Positions 1 through 5,974 are shown, counted from the stretch's first letter. The stretch is DNA of 7,229 nucleotides from Thalassospira sp. UBA1131 (GCF_002311515.1 NZ_DCAO01000036.1:70516-77744); one strand, 5' to 3'. Notes: generated by a model not told the origin, from the sequence alone. Translations and numbers: made by a program.

Positions 1-797
1 CCGGACCATTCCGGCGTGCAGTGATCATCCATCACCTTGCGGTTTTCGGCTGACAATCCTTCATAGACACCACGGTTGATCACAAGGATCTGCGAGGAGA
101 CATAGAACGGCATATCAAGGTGATATTTGGTTTCCTGATCAATCCCGAAGATATAGATCGAGTTCCACGGGAAGGTGATCGCATCTGCCGTGCCCTTGGC
201 GATCGCTTCGCGGGCCTCGGGGGCTGGGACCTGAACACTTGCCCCACCCAGCAGGTTTACAAACCGTGCCATGGTGGCGTGCGCCGGACGTACCGCATGG
301 CCGTTGATGTCTTCTGGCACGCGGACCGGCATTTTTGAATGGATGGTGCCGGGATCATGCGGGTTGACCAGACAGAGTTTGACTTCCGGCATTTCCTGTT
401 CGGCGTAGTTGGCATACCACTTGTGAAGGGCGACCGATCCATTGACCGCATCCTTCACATTAAATGGCACCTCGGTCAGGCCATAGATCGGGAAACGTCC
501 GGCCTGATAACCCGGATTGATATAGCCGATATCGGCAATGCCATCGCGAGTCATGTCATAGTGATCAGGTGCGGAGCCCAGTTGCTGGGCCGGGAAAATC
601 GTGAAGTCGATGCTGCCACCGGATGCCTCGCGGATGGAGTTTGTCCATTCTTCAAGCCCCATGGTTTGCACCGGATGGGTTGGCGGCAGCCAGTGGGCCA
701 GACGGAAATTCACTTCCTGGGCAGACGCACCGGAAATGGCAGACATGGCGGCAACTGACGCCAAGGCAATCACTGAACCAAGTTTAAGTCGTTTCAT
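1..797 (-). CDS. dctP: TRAP transporter solute-binding protein, DctP family (C-terminus cut off by window edge)
   Basis: Periplasmic receptor of a tripartite ATP-independent (TRAP) carboxylate transporter. The frame is open from an ATG at 797 to the left edge, giving 265 residues of a family that usually has about 330-350. A GGGAGG ribosome binding site (803-808) lies 5 bases before the ATG. Residues 1-26 form a Sec signal peptide: basic MKRLK, a hydrophobic stretch, then cleavage after ASA, just before QEV. The mature part opens with FRLAHWLPPTHPV, the usual first strand and ligand loop of DctP proteins. The family's carboxylate-binding arginine is probably R170 in GHAVRPAH, with W211-N212 in the second ligand-lining segment. 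It lies 205 bases downstream of the thiolase on the same strand, so it may belong to that operon or have its own promoter. The permease subunits are not visible and could lie beyond the left edge. The ligand is not readable from sequence; an organic or aromatic acid is inferred from the neighbours. Family call firm, specificity unknown. The symbol is a family label only. Confidence 0.9.
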   Translation of the reverse strand, partial: MKRLKLGSVIALASVAAMSAISGASAQEVNFRLAHWLPPTHPVQTMGLEEWTNSIREASGGSIDFTIFPAQQLGSAPDHYDMTRDGIADIGYINPGYQAGRFPIYGLTEVPFNVKDAVNGSVALHKWYANYAEQEMPEVKLCLVNPHDPGTIHSKMPVRVPEDINGHAVRPAHATMARFVNLLGGASVQVPAPEAREAIAKGTADAITFPWNSIYIFGIDQETKYHLDMPFYVSSQILVINRGVYEGLSAENRKVMDDHCTPEWS

Positions 798-815
798 TGT
801 TTCCTCCCTGAGAAA

Positions 816-857
816 ACCGACACCGGCAATTTTGTTTTTGTTGCCTTGTCTGTCGGT
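816..857 (-). other. Leader stem-loop just upstream of the left TRAP receptor gene
   Basis: Outer arms ACCGACA (816-822) and TGTCGGT (851-857) are perfect complements. Nested inside them, GGCAA (825-829) pairs with TTGCC (841-845) around an 11-base AT-rich loop. In the minus-strand RNA the structure ends about 8 bases before the GGGAGG ribosome binding site and is followed by a short U-rich run. It could protect the 5' end of a processed receptor mRNA, let receptor and enzyme messages differ in abundance, or act as a leaky terminator. Function is inferred; the pairing is seen directly. Confidence 0.4.
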
Positions 858-974
858 AACTCGATTTGATCAGACCACCCTTGGAAGCCTTTGCCCCATG
901 GGTTGGGCTGATCGCCAAACCGGGCCCAAAACCAATGTCCCGGTCAAAAATAACGTCTCCGTTTGTCGCGACCC

Positions 975-992
975 GGCGCAACCGATGGCGCC
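975..992 (-). other. Small GC-rich hairpin after the thiolase stop codon
   Basis: GGCGC (975-979) and GCGCC (988-992) form a 5-bp stem with an 8-base loop, beginning 11 bases past the thiolase stop codon. No U-run follows, so it is not a convincing intrinsic terminator. It may be a 3'-end stabiliser or chance. A second imperfect element, ACCGGG (919-924) with CCCGGT (939-944), lies further along the same gap. I saw no clear promoter in the gap 798-1002. Confidence 0.2.
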
Positions 993-1002
993 CTGGATCG
1001 TG

Positions 1003-2253
1003 CTATGCCAATTTCGTGTTTTCGATTAGAACAGCAATGCCCTGCCCGCCGCCAATACAGGCCGATGCGATGCCATAACGACCGCCGGATTTGACCAGTT
1101 CGCGCGCCAGCGTGTTGGTGATCCGAACCCCGGTCGCACCCAGCGGATGACCAATCGCAATCGCGCCGCCATTGACGTTGACCTTGTCTTCATCAAGGCC
1201 AAGTTCGCGGATGCAGGCCAGGATCTGTGCCCCAAAGGCCTCGTTGATTTCGATCCGGTCAATCTGATCAAGGGTCATACCGGTTTGATCAAGAACGGCC
1301 TCAATGGCCGGGACCGGGCCAATGCCCATGATTTCCGGCGGCACACCGACAGCTGCGCCTGCAATGATGCGGGCACGCGGTGTCAGACCGTGTTTGCGGG
1401 CATAATCGGAACTGCCCAGAACAACACCGGCTGCGCCATCCACCACGGCTGATGAATTGCCACCCGTCTGCACCCCGCCAAAGGCCGGGCGGAGCTTTGC
1501 CAGAATGTCATAGGGCGATGGCCGAATGTGGCTGTCGCGGTCGACCTGATCGATCTTGCGCGGCAGGCGGATGGAGCGCGGATTGCCATCGGCAAATTCA
1601 AAGGTTTCGTTGGTCACGGTGGCAATTTCACCGGCAAGGAAGCCGTTTTCCTGTGCGCTCACGGCACGGGCAAAGCTGCGTTCGGCAAAGCGATCCACTT
1701 CTTCGCGGGTGATGTTGTATTTCTTGGCAAGGTTTTCCGCCGTGTCGCCCATGGTGCAACTCACAGCCGGATCCAAAAGCGCTTCCCACAGGAAGTCCTT
1801 GAATTCGACCTGCCCCATGCGAAAACCACTGCGATGGGTGTAGGCCGCCACGGGATTTCGGCTCATGGATTCAGTGCCGACACAAAGGGCCAGATCCCCA
1901 CGACCAAGTGAAATATGATCAGCAGCCTGCAGGATGACTTCAATCCCGGTACCACAGATCCGCTGCACAAGATGGGCGGGGCGATCCACCGGCACCCCGG
2001 CGTAAATCCCGATATGGCGCGGCGTCATATAGGCATCATAGGATGCCTGGGCCATCGATCCGGCGACGGTGAAATCGATATCGTTCGCATTCACCCCGGC
2101 GTCCTCGATGGCCGCGCGGGCCGCCTTGATGCCAAGATCAATCGGGGAGACCAGCCCGAAGGCCCCGGTATAATCGACAAACGGTGTGCGTTTTCCGCCC
2201 AGCAGCCAGACATCTTCAAATTCGGTCCGAAGACCTTTGGCGTTCGCAGTCAT
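1003..2253 (-). CDS. Thiolase (3-ketoacyl-CoA thiolase / acetyl-CoA acetyltransferase family)
   Basis: Cleaves a 3-ketoacyl-CoA with free CoA to give acetyl-CoA and an acyl-CoA two carbons shorter; cytoplasmic. At 416 residues it is slightly longer than the usual 390-400. Family marks, in order: KRTPF near residue 21; the nucleophilic cysteine C100 in RICGTG; CTMGDTAENLA at 166-176; GGNSSAVVDGAA at 264-275; NEAF at 337-340; the catalytic histidine H369 in GHPLGATG; and the second cysteine C399 in CIGGGQG. All catalytic residues are present. The segment around C100 differs from the common CGSG (threonine for serine). In GNSSAVVDGA a valine sits where N, S or T usually precedes DGA; both changes may reflect an unusual acyl substrate. 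The ATG at 2253 lies 5 bases after the ligase stop, and an AAGGGA ribosome binding site sits in the ligase's last codons, so the pair is very probably cotranscribed and translationally coupled. A beta-ketothiolase gene (aat) beside fcs is known in Pseudomonas ferulate clusters. Last step of the inferred pathway. Confidence 0.93.
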   Translation of the reverse strand: MTANAKGLRTEFEDVWLLGGKRTPFVDYTGAFGLVSPIDLGIKAARAAIEDAGVNANDIDFTVAGSMAQASYDAYMTPRHIGIYAGVPVDRPAHLVQRICGTGIEVILQAADHISLGRGDLALCVGTESMSRNPVAAYTHRSGFRMGQVEFKDFLWEALLDPAVSCTMGDTAENLAKKYNITREEVDRFAERSFARAVSAQENGFLAGEIATVTNETFEFADGNPRSIRLPRKIDQVDRDSHIRPSPYDILAKLRPAFGGVQTGGNSSAVVDGAAGVVLGSSDYARKHGLTPRARIIAGAAVGVPPEIMGIGPVPAIEAVLDQTGMTLDQIDRIEINEAFGAQILACIRELGLDEDKVNVNGGAIAIGHPLGATGVRITNTLARELVKSGGRYGIASACIGGGQGIAVLIENTKLA

Positions 2254-2258
2254 TCTGC

Positions 2259-4121
2259 TTATCCCTTTTTGGCAATCATGACCCCGGCGGGTGACGGGTC
2301 GGTATAAAGTTCGGCGACCTTGTCAGCGCGTTTAGTCAGAACCGCGCGCTGATTGATCGAGCCCTTGTCGGTGACTTCGTGCGCATCGAGTTCCGGCGAA
2401 CTTTCAAGCAAGATCGCGCGCGCGACAAAGTTCGAGCTACCGGTCGATTTGGTCGCCAACTCATTGAGGCATTTCTGAAAATGCGCCTGCACGGCCGGAT
2501 GGGTTGCGATGTCACGCTCCGACGCGTTGGCGGGCAGATCCGGGCACAGTTTTTTGCAGGCGGTGAAATCGGCAAAGATCAGCGCACCGACATAGCCTTC
2601 GTTCAAACCGGTCAGCACCGCATCACGCACATAAGGCGCAAAGGTCTGGGCAATGGCGGTGCGGATGGCGGCGACATGCACCCAGGTGCCGGTCGAGAGT
2701 TTGAAATCTTCGCAGACCCGGCCATCAAACAGGAAGCCCCGTTCGATATTATCCGGATCCACAAATTTCAGGGCATCACCAATCAGGTAATAGCCTTCAT
2801 CGTCAAAAGACTCGCTGGTTTTATCAAGTTGCTTCCAATAGCCGGGTGTAATGCTCGGTCCCTTAAGACGGACTTCGAGCTTTTCGGCATTGGGCACCAG
2901 TTTGATATCAAGCCCGACGGCCGGAAGACCGACACTGCCCGCCTGATCAACCGCCCAAGTGGTGGTAAAGGCAAAGGGGGCGGTTTCGGTGGAGCCATAG
3001 CCGGTGACGATGACGATCTTTTCGCCAACCGTGTCCTCGGCGATCTTTTCCAGATTGTCCCAGACATATTGCGATAAACCGGCACCGGCATATTGCATGA
3101 GTTTGAGCTTGGCAAAGAACATCTCGCGCAGTGTTTTGTTTTCGCGCAGATGATGGACAAGTGCCTCGTACCCCTTGGGGACATTAAAATAGATGTTGGG
3201 CGATACTTCGCAAAGATTGCGCACGGTTTCATGAATACCGTCCGGGGTCGGTTTACCCTGATCGATATAGAAACTGCCGCCATTATAAAGCGCGATGCCG
3301 AAATTATGGTTGCCGCCTGCGGTGTGGTTCCATGGCAGCCAGTCGACCATCACCGGTGGTTCATCCTGCAAGAATGCCAGCGCGTGACGCAGCATCATCT
3401 GGTTAAAACACAGCATCCGCTGGGTATTGATCACGGCCTTTGGCATCCCGGTGGAGCCGGACGTGAACAGGAACTTGGCAATCGTGTCTTCGGTGATTTT
3501 GCCATTGGCGGCATCGACCGCATCGGTCGGCGTGGTCTGACGGACATCTTTGAAAACATCGCAGTCATATTGCGACAGCGGGTTTTCCAAAACCAGCAGA
3601 CGCGCATCCTTTGGCATGACGGCGGCCAGTGCCTTGGCATATTTGGCACCATCATCCACAAAGATCAGACCGGGGTTCAAAAGATCACAGATATGGCGCA
3701 GCTTGGCGAAATCGGACGACACCAGCGAATAGGCTGGTGACACCGGCGCATAGGGAATACCGGCATACATCGATGCCAATGCAAGAAGCCCGTGTTCAAG
3801 ACTGTTGCCCGACAGGATTAGGACCGGGCGATCTTCGGACAGGTCCTGTTCGATGAGGTACTGCGCAAGACTGCGGACCTCGTTTCGGGTTTCAAGGAAG
3901 CTTCGTTTTTGCCAGCCGCCGGTTTTGTCACGGTCGGCCAGAAACAGATGATCGGGTGTATGTTGCGCCCAATGGTCAAGCTTGTCGGTGATGGCGCGCG
4001 GATAGTCATCCGGCGTTTCCGTTGATCGGATATAGATCGTGCCGTTGTCCTTTTTGGACATCGAGACACGCGTATCTCCCATGCGAACCGGACGGAGTCC
4101 GGGTTCAGCAATCATAGGCAT
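2259..4121 (-). CDS. fcs: Feruloyl-CoA synthetase family acyl-CoA ligase (AMP-forming)
   Basis: Activates a carboxylic acid to its CoA thioester through an acyl-AMP intermediate (ATP + acid + CoA to acyl-CoA + AMP + PPi); cytoplasmic. It has 620 residues, normal for the feruloyl-CoA synthetase branch. Marks of the adenylate-forming superfamily: P-loop FLFTSGSTGMPK at 217-228; DWLPWNHTAGGNHNFG at 260-275, characteristic of this branch; YGSTE at 375-379; the GD pair at 449; R468 in FDGRVCEDFKLSTGTWV; and the C-terminal catalytic lysine, probably K586 in DKGSINQRAVL. The EDFKLSTGTWV and DKGSINQR blocks are the main reasons for choosing this branch over generic fatty-acid ligases. The ATG at 4121 is preceded by GGAGG (4131-4135) with a 9-base gap; later methionines lack such a site. 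It is the first gene of the leftward operon, directly behind operator site 1. The substrate is probably a hydroxycinnamate such as ferulate or p-coumarate, but related aryl or alicyclic acids remain possible. Confidence 0.85.
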   Translation of the reverse strand: MPMIAEPGLRPVRMGDTRVSMSKKDNGTIYIRSTETPDDYPRAITDKLDHWAQHTPDHLFLADRDKTGGWQKRSFLETRNEVRSLAQYLIEQDLSEDRPVLILSGNSLEHGLLALASMYAGIPYAPVSPAYSLVSSDFAKLRHICDLLNPGLIFVDDGAKYAKALAAVMPKDARLLVLENPLSQYDCDVFKDVRQTTPTDAVDAANGKITEDTIAKFLFTSGSTGMPKAVINTQRMLCFNQMMLRHALAFLQDEPPVMVDWLPWNHTAGGNHNFGIALYNGGSFYIDQGKPTPDGIHETVRNLCEVSPNIYFNVPKGYEALVHHLRENKTLREMFFAKLKLMQYAGAGLSQYVWDNLEKIAEDTVGEKIVIVTGYGSTETAPFAFTTTWAVDQAGSVGLPAVGLDIKLVPNAEKLEVRLKGPSITPGYWKQLDKTSESFDDEGYYLIGDALKFVDPDNIERGFLFDGRVCEDFKLSTGTWVHVAAIRTAIAQTFAPYVRDAVLTGLNEGYVGALIFADFTACKKLCPDLPANASERDIATHPAVQAHFQKCLNELATKSTGSSNFVARAILLESSPELDAHEVTDKGSINQRAVLTKRADKVAELYTDPSPAGVMIAKKG

Positions 4122-4152
4122 GAGACGAAACCTCCAGTTTTCATTTTCTTAT

Positions 4153-4171
4153 TTGTTATAATTCATAACAA
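4153..4171. promoter_or_regulatory. Operator site 1 (19-bp palindrome) in front of the ligase operon
   Basis: TTGTTAT (4153-4159), AATTC, ATAACAA (4165-4171): perfect 7-bp arms around 5 bases. It lies 31 bases upstream of the ligase ATG. It matches operator site 2 at 17 of 19 positions, differing only at two central bases. The size and symmetry fit a dimeric helix-turn-helix repressor (MarR, TetR and GntR types are all possible). The regulator gene is not in the window. Repeat seen directly; role inferred. Confidence 0.7.
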
Positions 4172-4182
4172 TCATAATTCAT
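4158..4182 (+). repeat. Short direct repeat overlapping operator site 1
   Basis: ATAATTCAT occurs at 4158-4166 and again at 4174-4182, a 16-bp period. With the following bases (AAC versus CAC) 11 of 12 positions match. The first copy spans the right half of operator site 1, and the second falls in the -10/-35 spacer of the candidate leftward promoter. It could extend the protein-binding region or simply reflect local AT-richness. Confidence 0.35.
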
Positions 4183-4190
4183 CACATCAA
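4162..4190 (-). promoter_or_regulatory. Candidate promoter of the leftward ligase-thiolase operon
   Basis: On the minus strand, TTGATG (complement of 4185-4190) serves as -35 and TATGAA (complement of 4162-4167) as -10, with a 17-base spacer. The -10 lies inside operator site 1, so a bound repressor would block RNA polymerase. Predicted transcription start near 4155, giving a leader of about 34 bases. Fit to the housekeeping sigma consensus is fair, not excellent. Confidence 0.4.
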
Positions 4191-4248
4191 GCGCAATATC
4201 TTTATGCGTGTACGGGGACACAACAATTTGACCTTGAGTATAATTATG

Positions 4249-4260
4249 CTCGCGCGCGAG
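4249..4260. repeat. Perfect 12-bp GC palindrome in the divergent control region
   Basis: CTCGCGCGCGAG is fully self-complementary with no spacer. It lies directly beside the AT palindrome ATAATTAT (4240-4247), midway between the two operators. It could be a second protein-binding site or a cruciform-prone or flexible segment. No known factor is assigned. Confidence 0.3.
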
Positions 4261-4313
4261 GGGCGTGAATTTCGATGCGATTTCAGTTGACTAATGACGA
4301 TTGACGCCGCTCT

Positions 4314-4341
4314 TTTACTGTGTAAACATAATTGTTATAAA
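4314..4341 (+). promoter_or_regulatory. Candidate promoter of the rightward dehydrogenase-hydratase operon
   Basis: TTTACT (4314-4319) as -35 and TATAAA (4336-4341) as -10, spacer 16 bases. The -10 starts at the fifth base of operator site 2, exactly as the leftward -10 does in site 1 read on its own strand. Predicted start near 4348 gives a leader of about 18 bases. An alternative -35, TTGACG (4301-4306), pairs less well with any -10. Confidence 0.4.
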
Positions 4342-4350
4342 ACATAACAA
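4332..4350. promoter_or_regulatory. Operator site 2 (19-bp palindrome) in front of the dehydrogenase operon
   Basis: TTGTTAT (4332-4338), AAAAC, ATAACAA (4344-4350), with the same arms and 5-base spacer as operator site 1. It ends 15 bases before the dehydrogenase ATG. Its centre is 179 bp from that of site 1, close to 17 turns of B-DNA, which would place both sites on the same helix face. Binding here would block the rightward promoter. Repeat seen directly; role inferred. Confidence 0.7.
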
Positions 4351-4355
4351 ACTTT

Positions 4356-4364
4356 GGGTAAGGA
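4356..4364 (+). promoter_or_regulatory. Unusually placed ribosome binding site of the dehydrogenase gene
   Basis: The only strong purine run before the ATG at 4366 is AAGGA (4360-4364), leaving just one base to the start. A weaker GGG (4356-4358) has a better 7-base distance. An in-frame TTG at 4354 has no ribosome binding site and would add four residues not expected for the family. ATG 4366 is kept because the protein then begins MQLNQVPAIITGG, typical for the family. Confidence 0.4.
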
Positions 4365-4365
4365 A

Positions 4366-5130
4366 ATGCAGCTCAATCAGGTTCCCGCCATCATTACCGG
4401 CGGCGGCAGCGGCCTTGGTGCCGCCACCGCACGCACATTTGCGGTTGCGGGCGCGAAGGTCGCGGTGTTTGATCGCAACGGCGATGCCGCCAAACGAGTC
4501 GCCAGTGAAACCGGCGGAATTGGCCTGGAAGTCGACGTCTCTGACCGAAGCTCGGTCGAAGCTGCATTCAAGACCGTGAAACAAAATCTTGGGCTGCCGC
4601 GCATCCTTGTGAATTGTGCCGGTATTGGCACCGCCAACCGTATTCTGCCACGCGACGGCAGCCTTCCGATTGATGATTTTATCAAAACACTGAACGTCAA
4701 TCTGACCGGCAGCTACATCACCATGAGCTATGCCGCGCAGTTGCTGTCGGAAGCCACCCCGGTAAATGACGATGGCGAACGCGGCGTGATCATCAACACA
4801 TCATCCGTCGGGTATGAAGACGGGCAGATCGGCCAGTGCGCCTATGCGGCATCAAAGGGCGGAATTGCGTCGATGACCTTGCCAGCCGCGCGCGAGTTGG
4901 CCCGGATCGGCGTGCGGGTTATGGCGATTGCGCCGGGGCTGTTTTCCACCGCAATGACCGACACCCTGCCCGAGGAAGCCCGTCAGGCCATTGAAGCCAA
5001 CATTCCGTTTCCCAAGCGGCTGGGCAAGGCACAGGAATATGCCGACCTTGCCCGCCATATCGTCGAAAATACCATGCTGAATGGCACCGTCGTTCGGATC
5101 GACGGCGCGGTTCGCCTGCAGGCAAAATAA
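4366..5130 (+). CDS. Short-chain dehydrogenase, HSD10-like 3-hydroxyacyl-CoA dehydrogenase
   Basis: Probably oxidises a 3-hydroxyacyl-CoA to the 3-ketoacyl-CoA using NAD+; cytoplasmic, normally a tetramer. It has 254 residues, standard for a classical SDR. Nucleotide-binding TGGGSGLG at 11-18; aspartate D36 at the end of the second strand points to NAD rather than NADP; D57-V58; NCAG at 83-86. Catalytic N112 (VNLTG), S146/S147 (INTSSV), Y160 and K164 (YAASK) are all present. Blocks NCAGI, RGVIINT, ASKGGI, MTLPAARELA, IAPGLF, PFPKRLG and the end ENTMLNGTVVRIDGA match, from memory, human 17-beta-HSD type 10 (3-hydroxyacyl-CoA dehydrogenase type 2) very closely, much more than generic sugar or steroid SDRs. 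First gene of the rightward operon, directly behind operator site 2; the hydratase follows after 32 bases. It fits the third step of the inferred pathway. The CoA-ester role is inferred from family and context. Confidence 0.88.
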   Translation: MQLNQVPAIITGGGSGLGAATARTFAVAGAKVAVFDRNGDAAKRVASETGGIGLEVDVSDRSSVEAAFKTVKQNLGLPRILVNCAGIGTANRILPRDGSLPIDDFIKTLNVNLTGSYITMSYAAQLLSEATPVNDDGERGVIINTSSVGYEDGQIGQCAYAASKGGIASMTLPAARELARIGVRVMAIAPGLFSTAMTDTLPEEARQAIEANIPFPKRLGKAQEYADLARHIVENTMLNGTVVRIDGAVRLQAK

Positions 5131-5162
5131 AGACCAGATTGCTTTACGTAAGGAACAAGAAC

Positions 5163-5942
5163 ATGACCAACGGCGCGAATGACGTATTGAACGTCGCAAT
5201 CAACGGATCGATTGCCCGTTTGACCATCACGCGACCTGAAAAGCGTAACGCGGTCAGCGATACTTTGATGGCAGCACTCGAGGCGTTTTTTGCCAATCCG
5301 CCCGAAGGGGTGCGGGTTGTTATTCTGGCCGGTGAAGGCGGGCATTTTTCAGCCGGGCTTGATCTGGCCGAACATGTTGCGCGCAATGCGGCCGATACGA
5401 TGCGCCATTCACGCAACTGGCACCGCATCATGGATATGATCCAGTATGGTGGATTGCCGGTGATTTCGTTGCTTAAGGGGGCGGTCATCGGCGGCGGCCT
5501 TGAACTGGCCAGTGCGACCCATATCCGTATTGCCGATGAAACCGCCTTTTTCCAGCTTCCCGAAGGACGCCGTGGCATTTTCGTTGGCGGCGGTGCATCG
5601 GTCCGGGTTGGCCGAATTCTGGGCGCGGATCGCATGATCGAGATGATGCTGACCGGGCGCAAATACAACGCCGAAGACGGCCTTCGCCTTGGCCTGACAC
5701 ACTATGTCTGTGACAGCGAGGAAGCCGCCGAAGCAAAGGCCATAGAGCTTGCCAATACGGTTGCCGAAAACGCCCAGCTTTCGAACTATGTCATGATCCA
5801 GGCCCTGTCACGGATCGAAGACATGGCAAAAACCGATGGCCTGTTTACCGAAAGCCTGTGTGCCGCCCTGACCCAGACCAGCGAAGATGCACAGGAAGGA
5901 TTGAAGGCGTTCCTTGAAAAACGTGCACCGAATTTCAAGTAA
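5163..5942 (+). CDS. Enoyl-CoA hydratase / crotonase family protein
   Basis: Probably adds water to a 2-enoyl-CoA to make the 3-hydroxyacyl-CoA; cytoplasmic. It has 259 residues, normal for single-domain crotonases. RPEKRNA at 24-30; oxyanion-hole segments SAGLDL at 63-68 and GGGLELA at 110-116. Two acidic residues, E114 (GGLELA) and E134 (QLPEG), are 20 residues apart, the spacing of the two catalytic glutamates of classical hydratase (E144 and E164 in the rat enzyme). The C-terminal helices include EGLKAFLEKRAPNFK. ATG 5163 has AAGGA (5150-5154) 8 bases ahead; the in-frame TTG at 5139 is rejected for lack of a site. It lacks the features I associate with hydroxycinnamoyl-CoA hydratase-lyase (Ech of the vanillin route), and no vanillin dehydrogenase gene is near, so plain hydration seems likelier than retro-aldol cleavage. 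Second step of the inferred pathway. Confidence 0.88.
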   Translation: MTNGANDVLNVAINGSIARLTITRPEKRNAVSDTLMAALEAFFANPPEGVRVVILAGEGGHFSAGLDLAEHVARNAADTMRHSRNWHRIMDMIQYGGLPVISLLKGAVIGGGLELASATHIRIADETAFFQLPEGRRGIFVGGGASVRVGRILGADRMIEMMLTGRKYNAEDGLRLGLTHYVCDSEEAAEAKAIELANTVAENAQLSNYVMIQALSRIEDMAKTDGLFTESLCAALTQTSEDAQEGLKAFLEKRAPNFK

Positions 5943-5956
5943 CCGCCTATAACAGA

Positions 5957-5974
5957 GCCGCAGATAATTGCGGC
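5957..5974 (+). other. Small hairpin between hydratase and right TRAP receptor genes
   Basis: GCCGCA (5957-5962) and TGCGGC (5969-5974) form a 6-bp stem with a GATAAT loop, 15 bases after the hydratase stop. No U-run follows, so full termination is unlikely. It may be a processing or stabilising element that sets receptor and enzyme mRNA levels apart. The rest of the 158-base gap shows no convincing promoter. Confidence 0.3.

Noticed and set aside
896..903. CCCATGGG palindrome in the thiolase-receptor gap
   Set aside because: An 8-base palindrome is common by chance in GC-rich DNA and has no partner copy.
339..1029. Overlapping plus-strand open frames across the left receptor gene
   Set aside because: The minus strand has a signal peptide, ribosome binding site and DctP motifs over the same bases; these frames have none.
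2379..3077. Long open frame (232 residues) on the plus strand opposite the ligase gene
   Set aside because: It has no recognisable domain and no proper ribosome binding site, and it lies wholly antisense to a gene with intact motifs. It is a by-product of GC-rich codon use.
3093..3740. Open frame of 215 residues on the plus strand, also opposite the ligase
   Set aside because: Antisense shadow with low-complexity composition and no family signature.
4208..4221. GTGT-N6-ACAC inverted repeat in the control region
   Set aside because: Four-base arms are expected by chance and it does not line up with either promoter.
4228..4244. TTGACC (4228-4233) and TATAAT (4239-4244) as a plus-strand promoter
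   Set aside because: The individual hexamers are good but only 5 bases apart, far short of the 16-18 needed, and TATAAT has no fitting -35 at the right distance.
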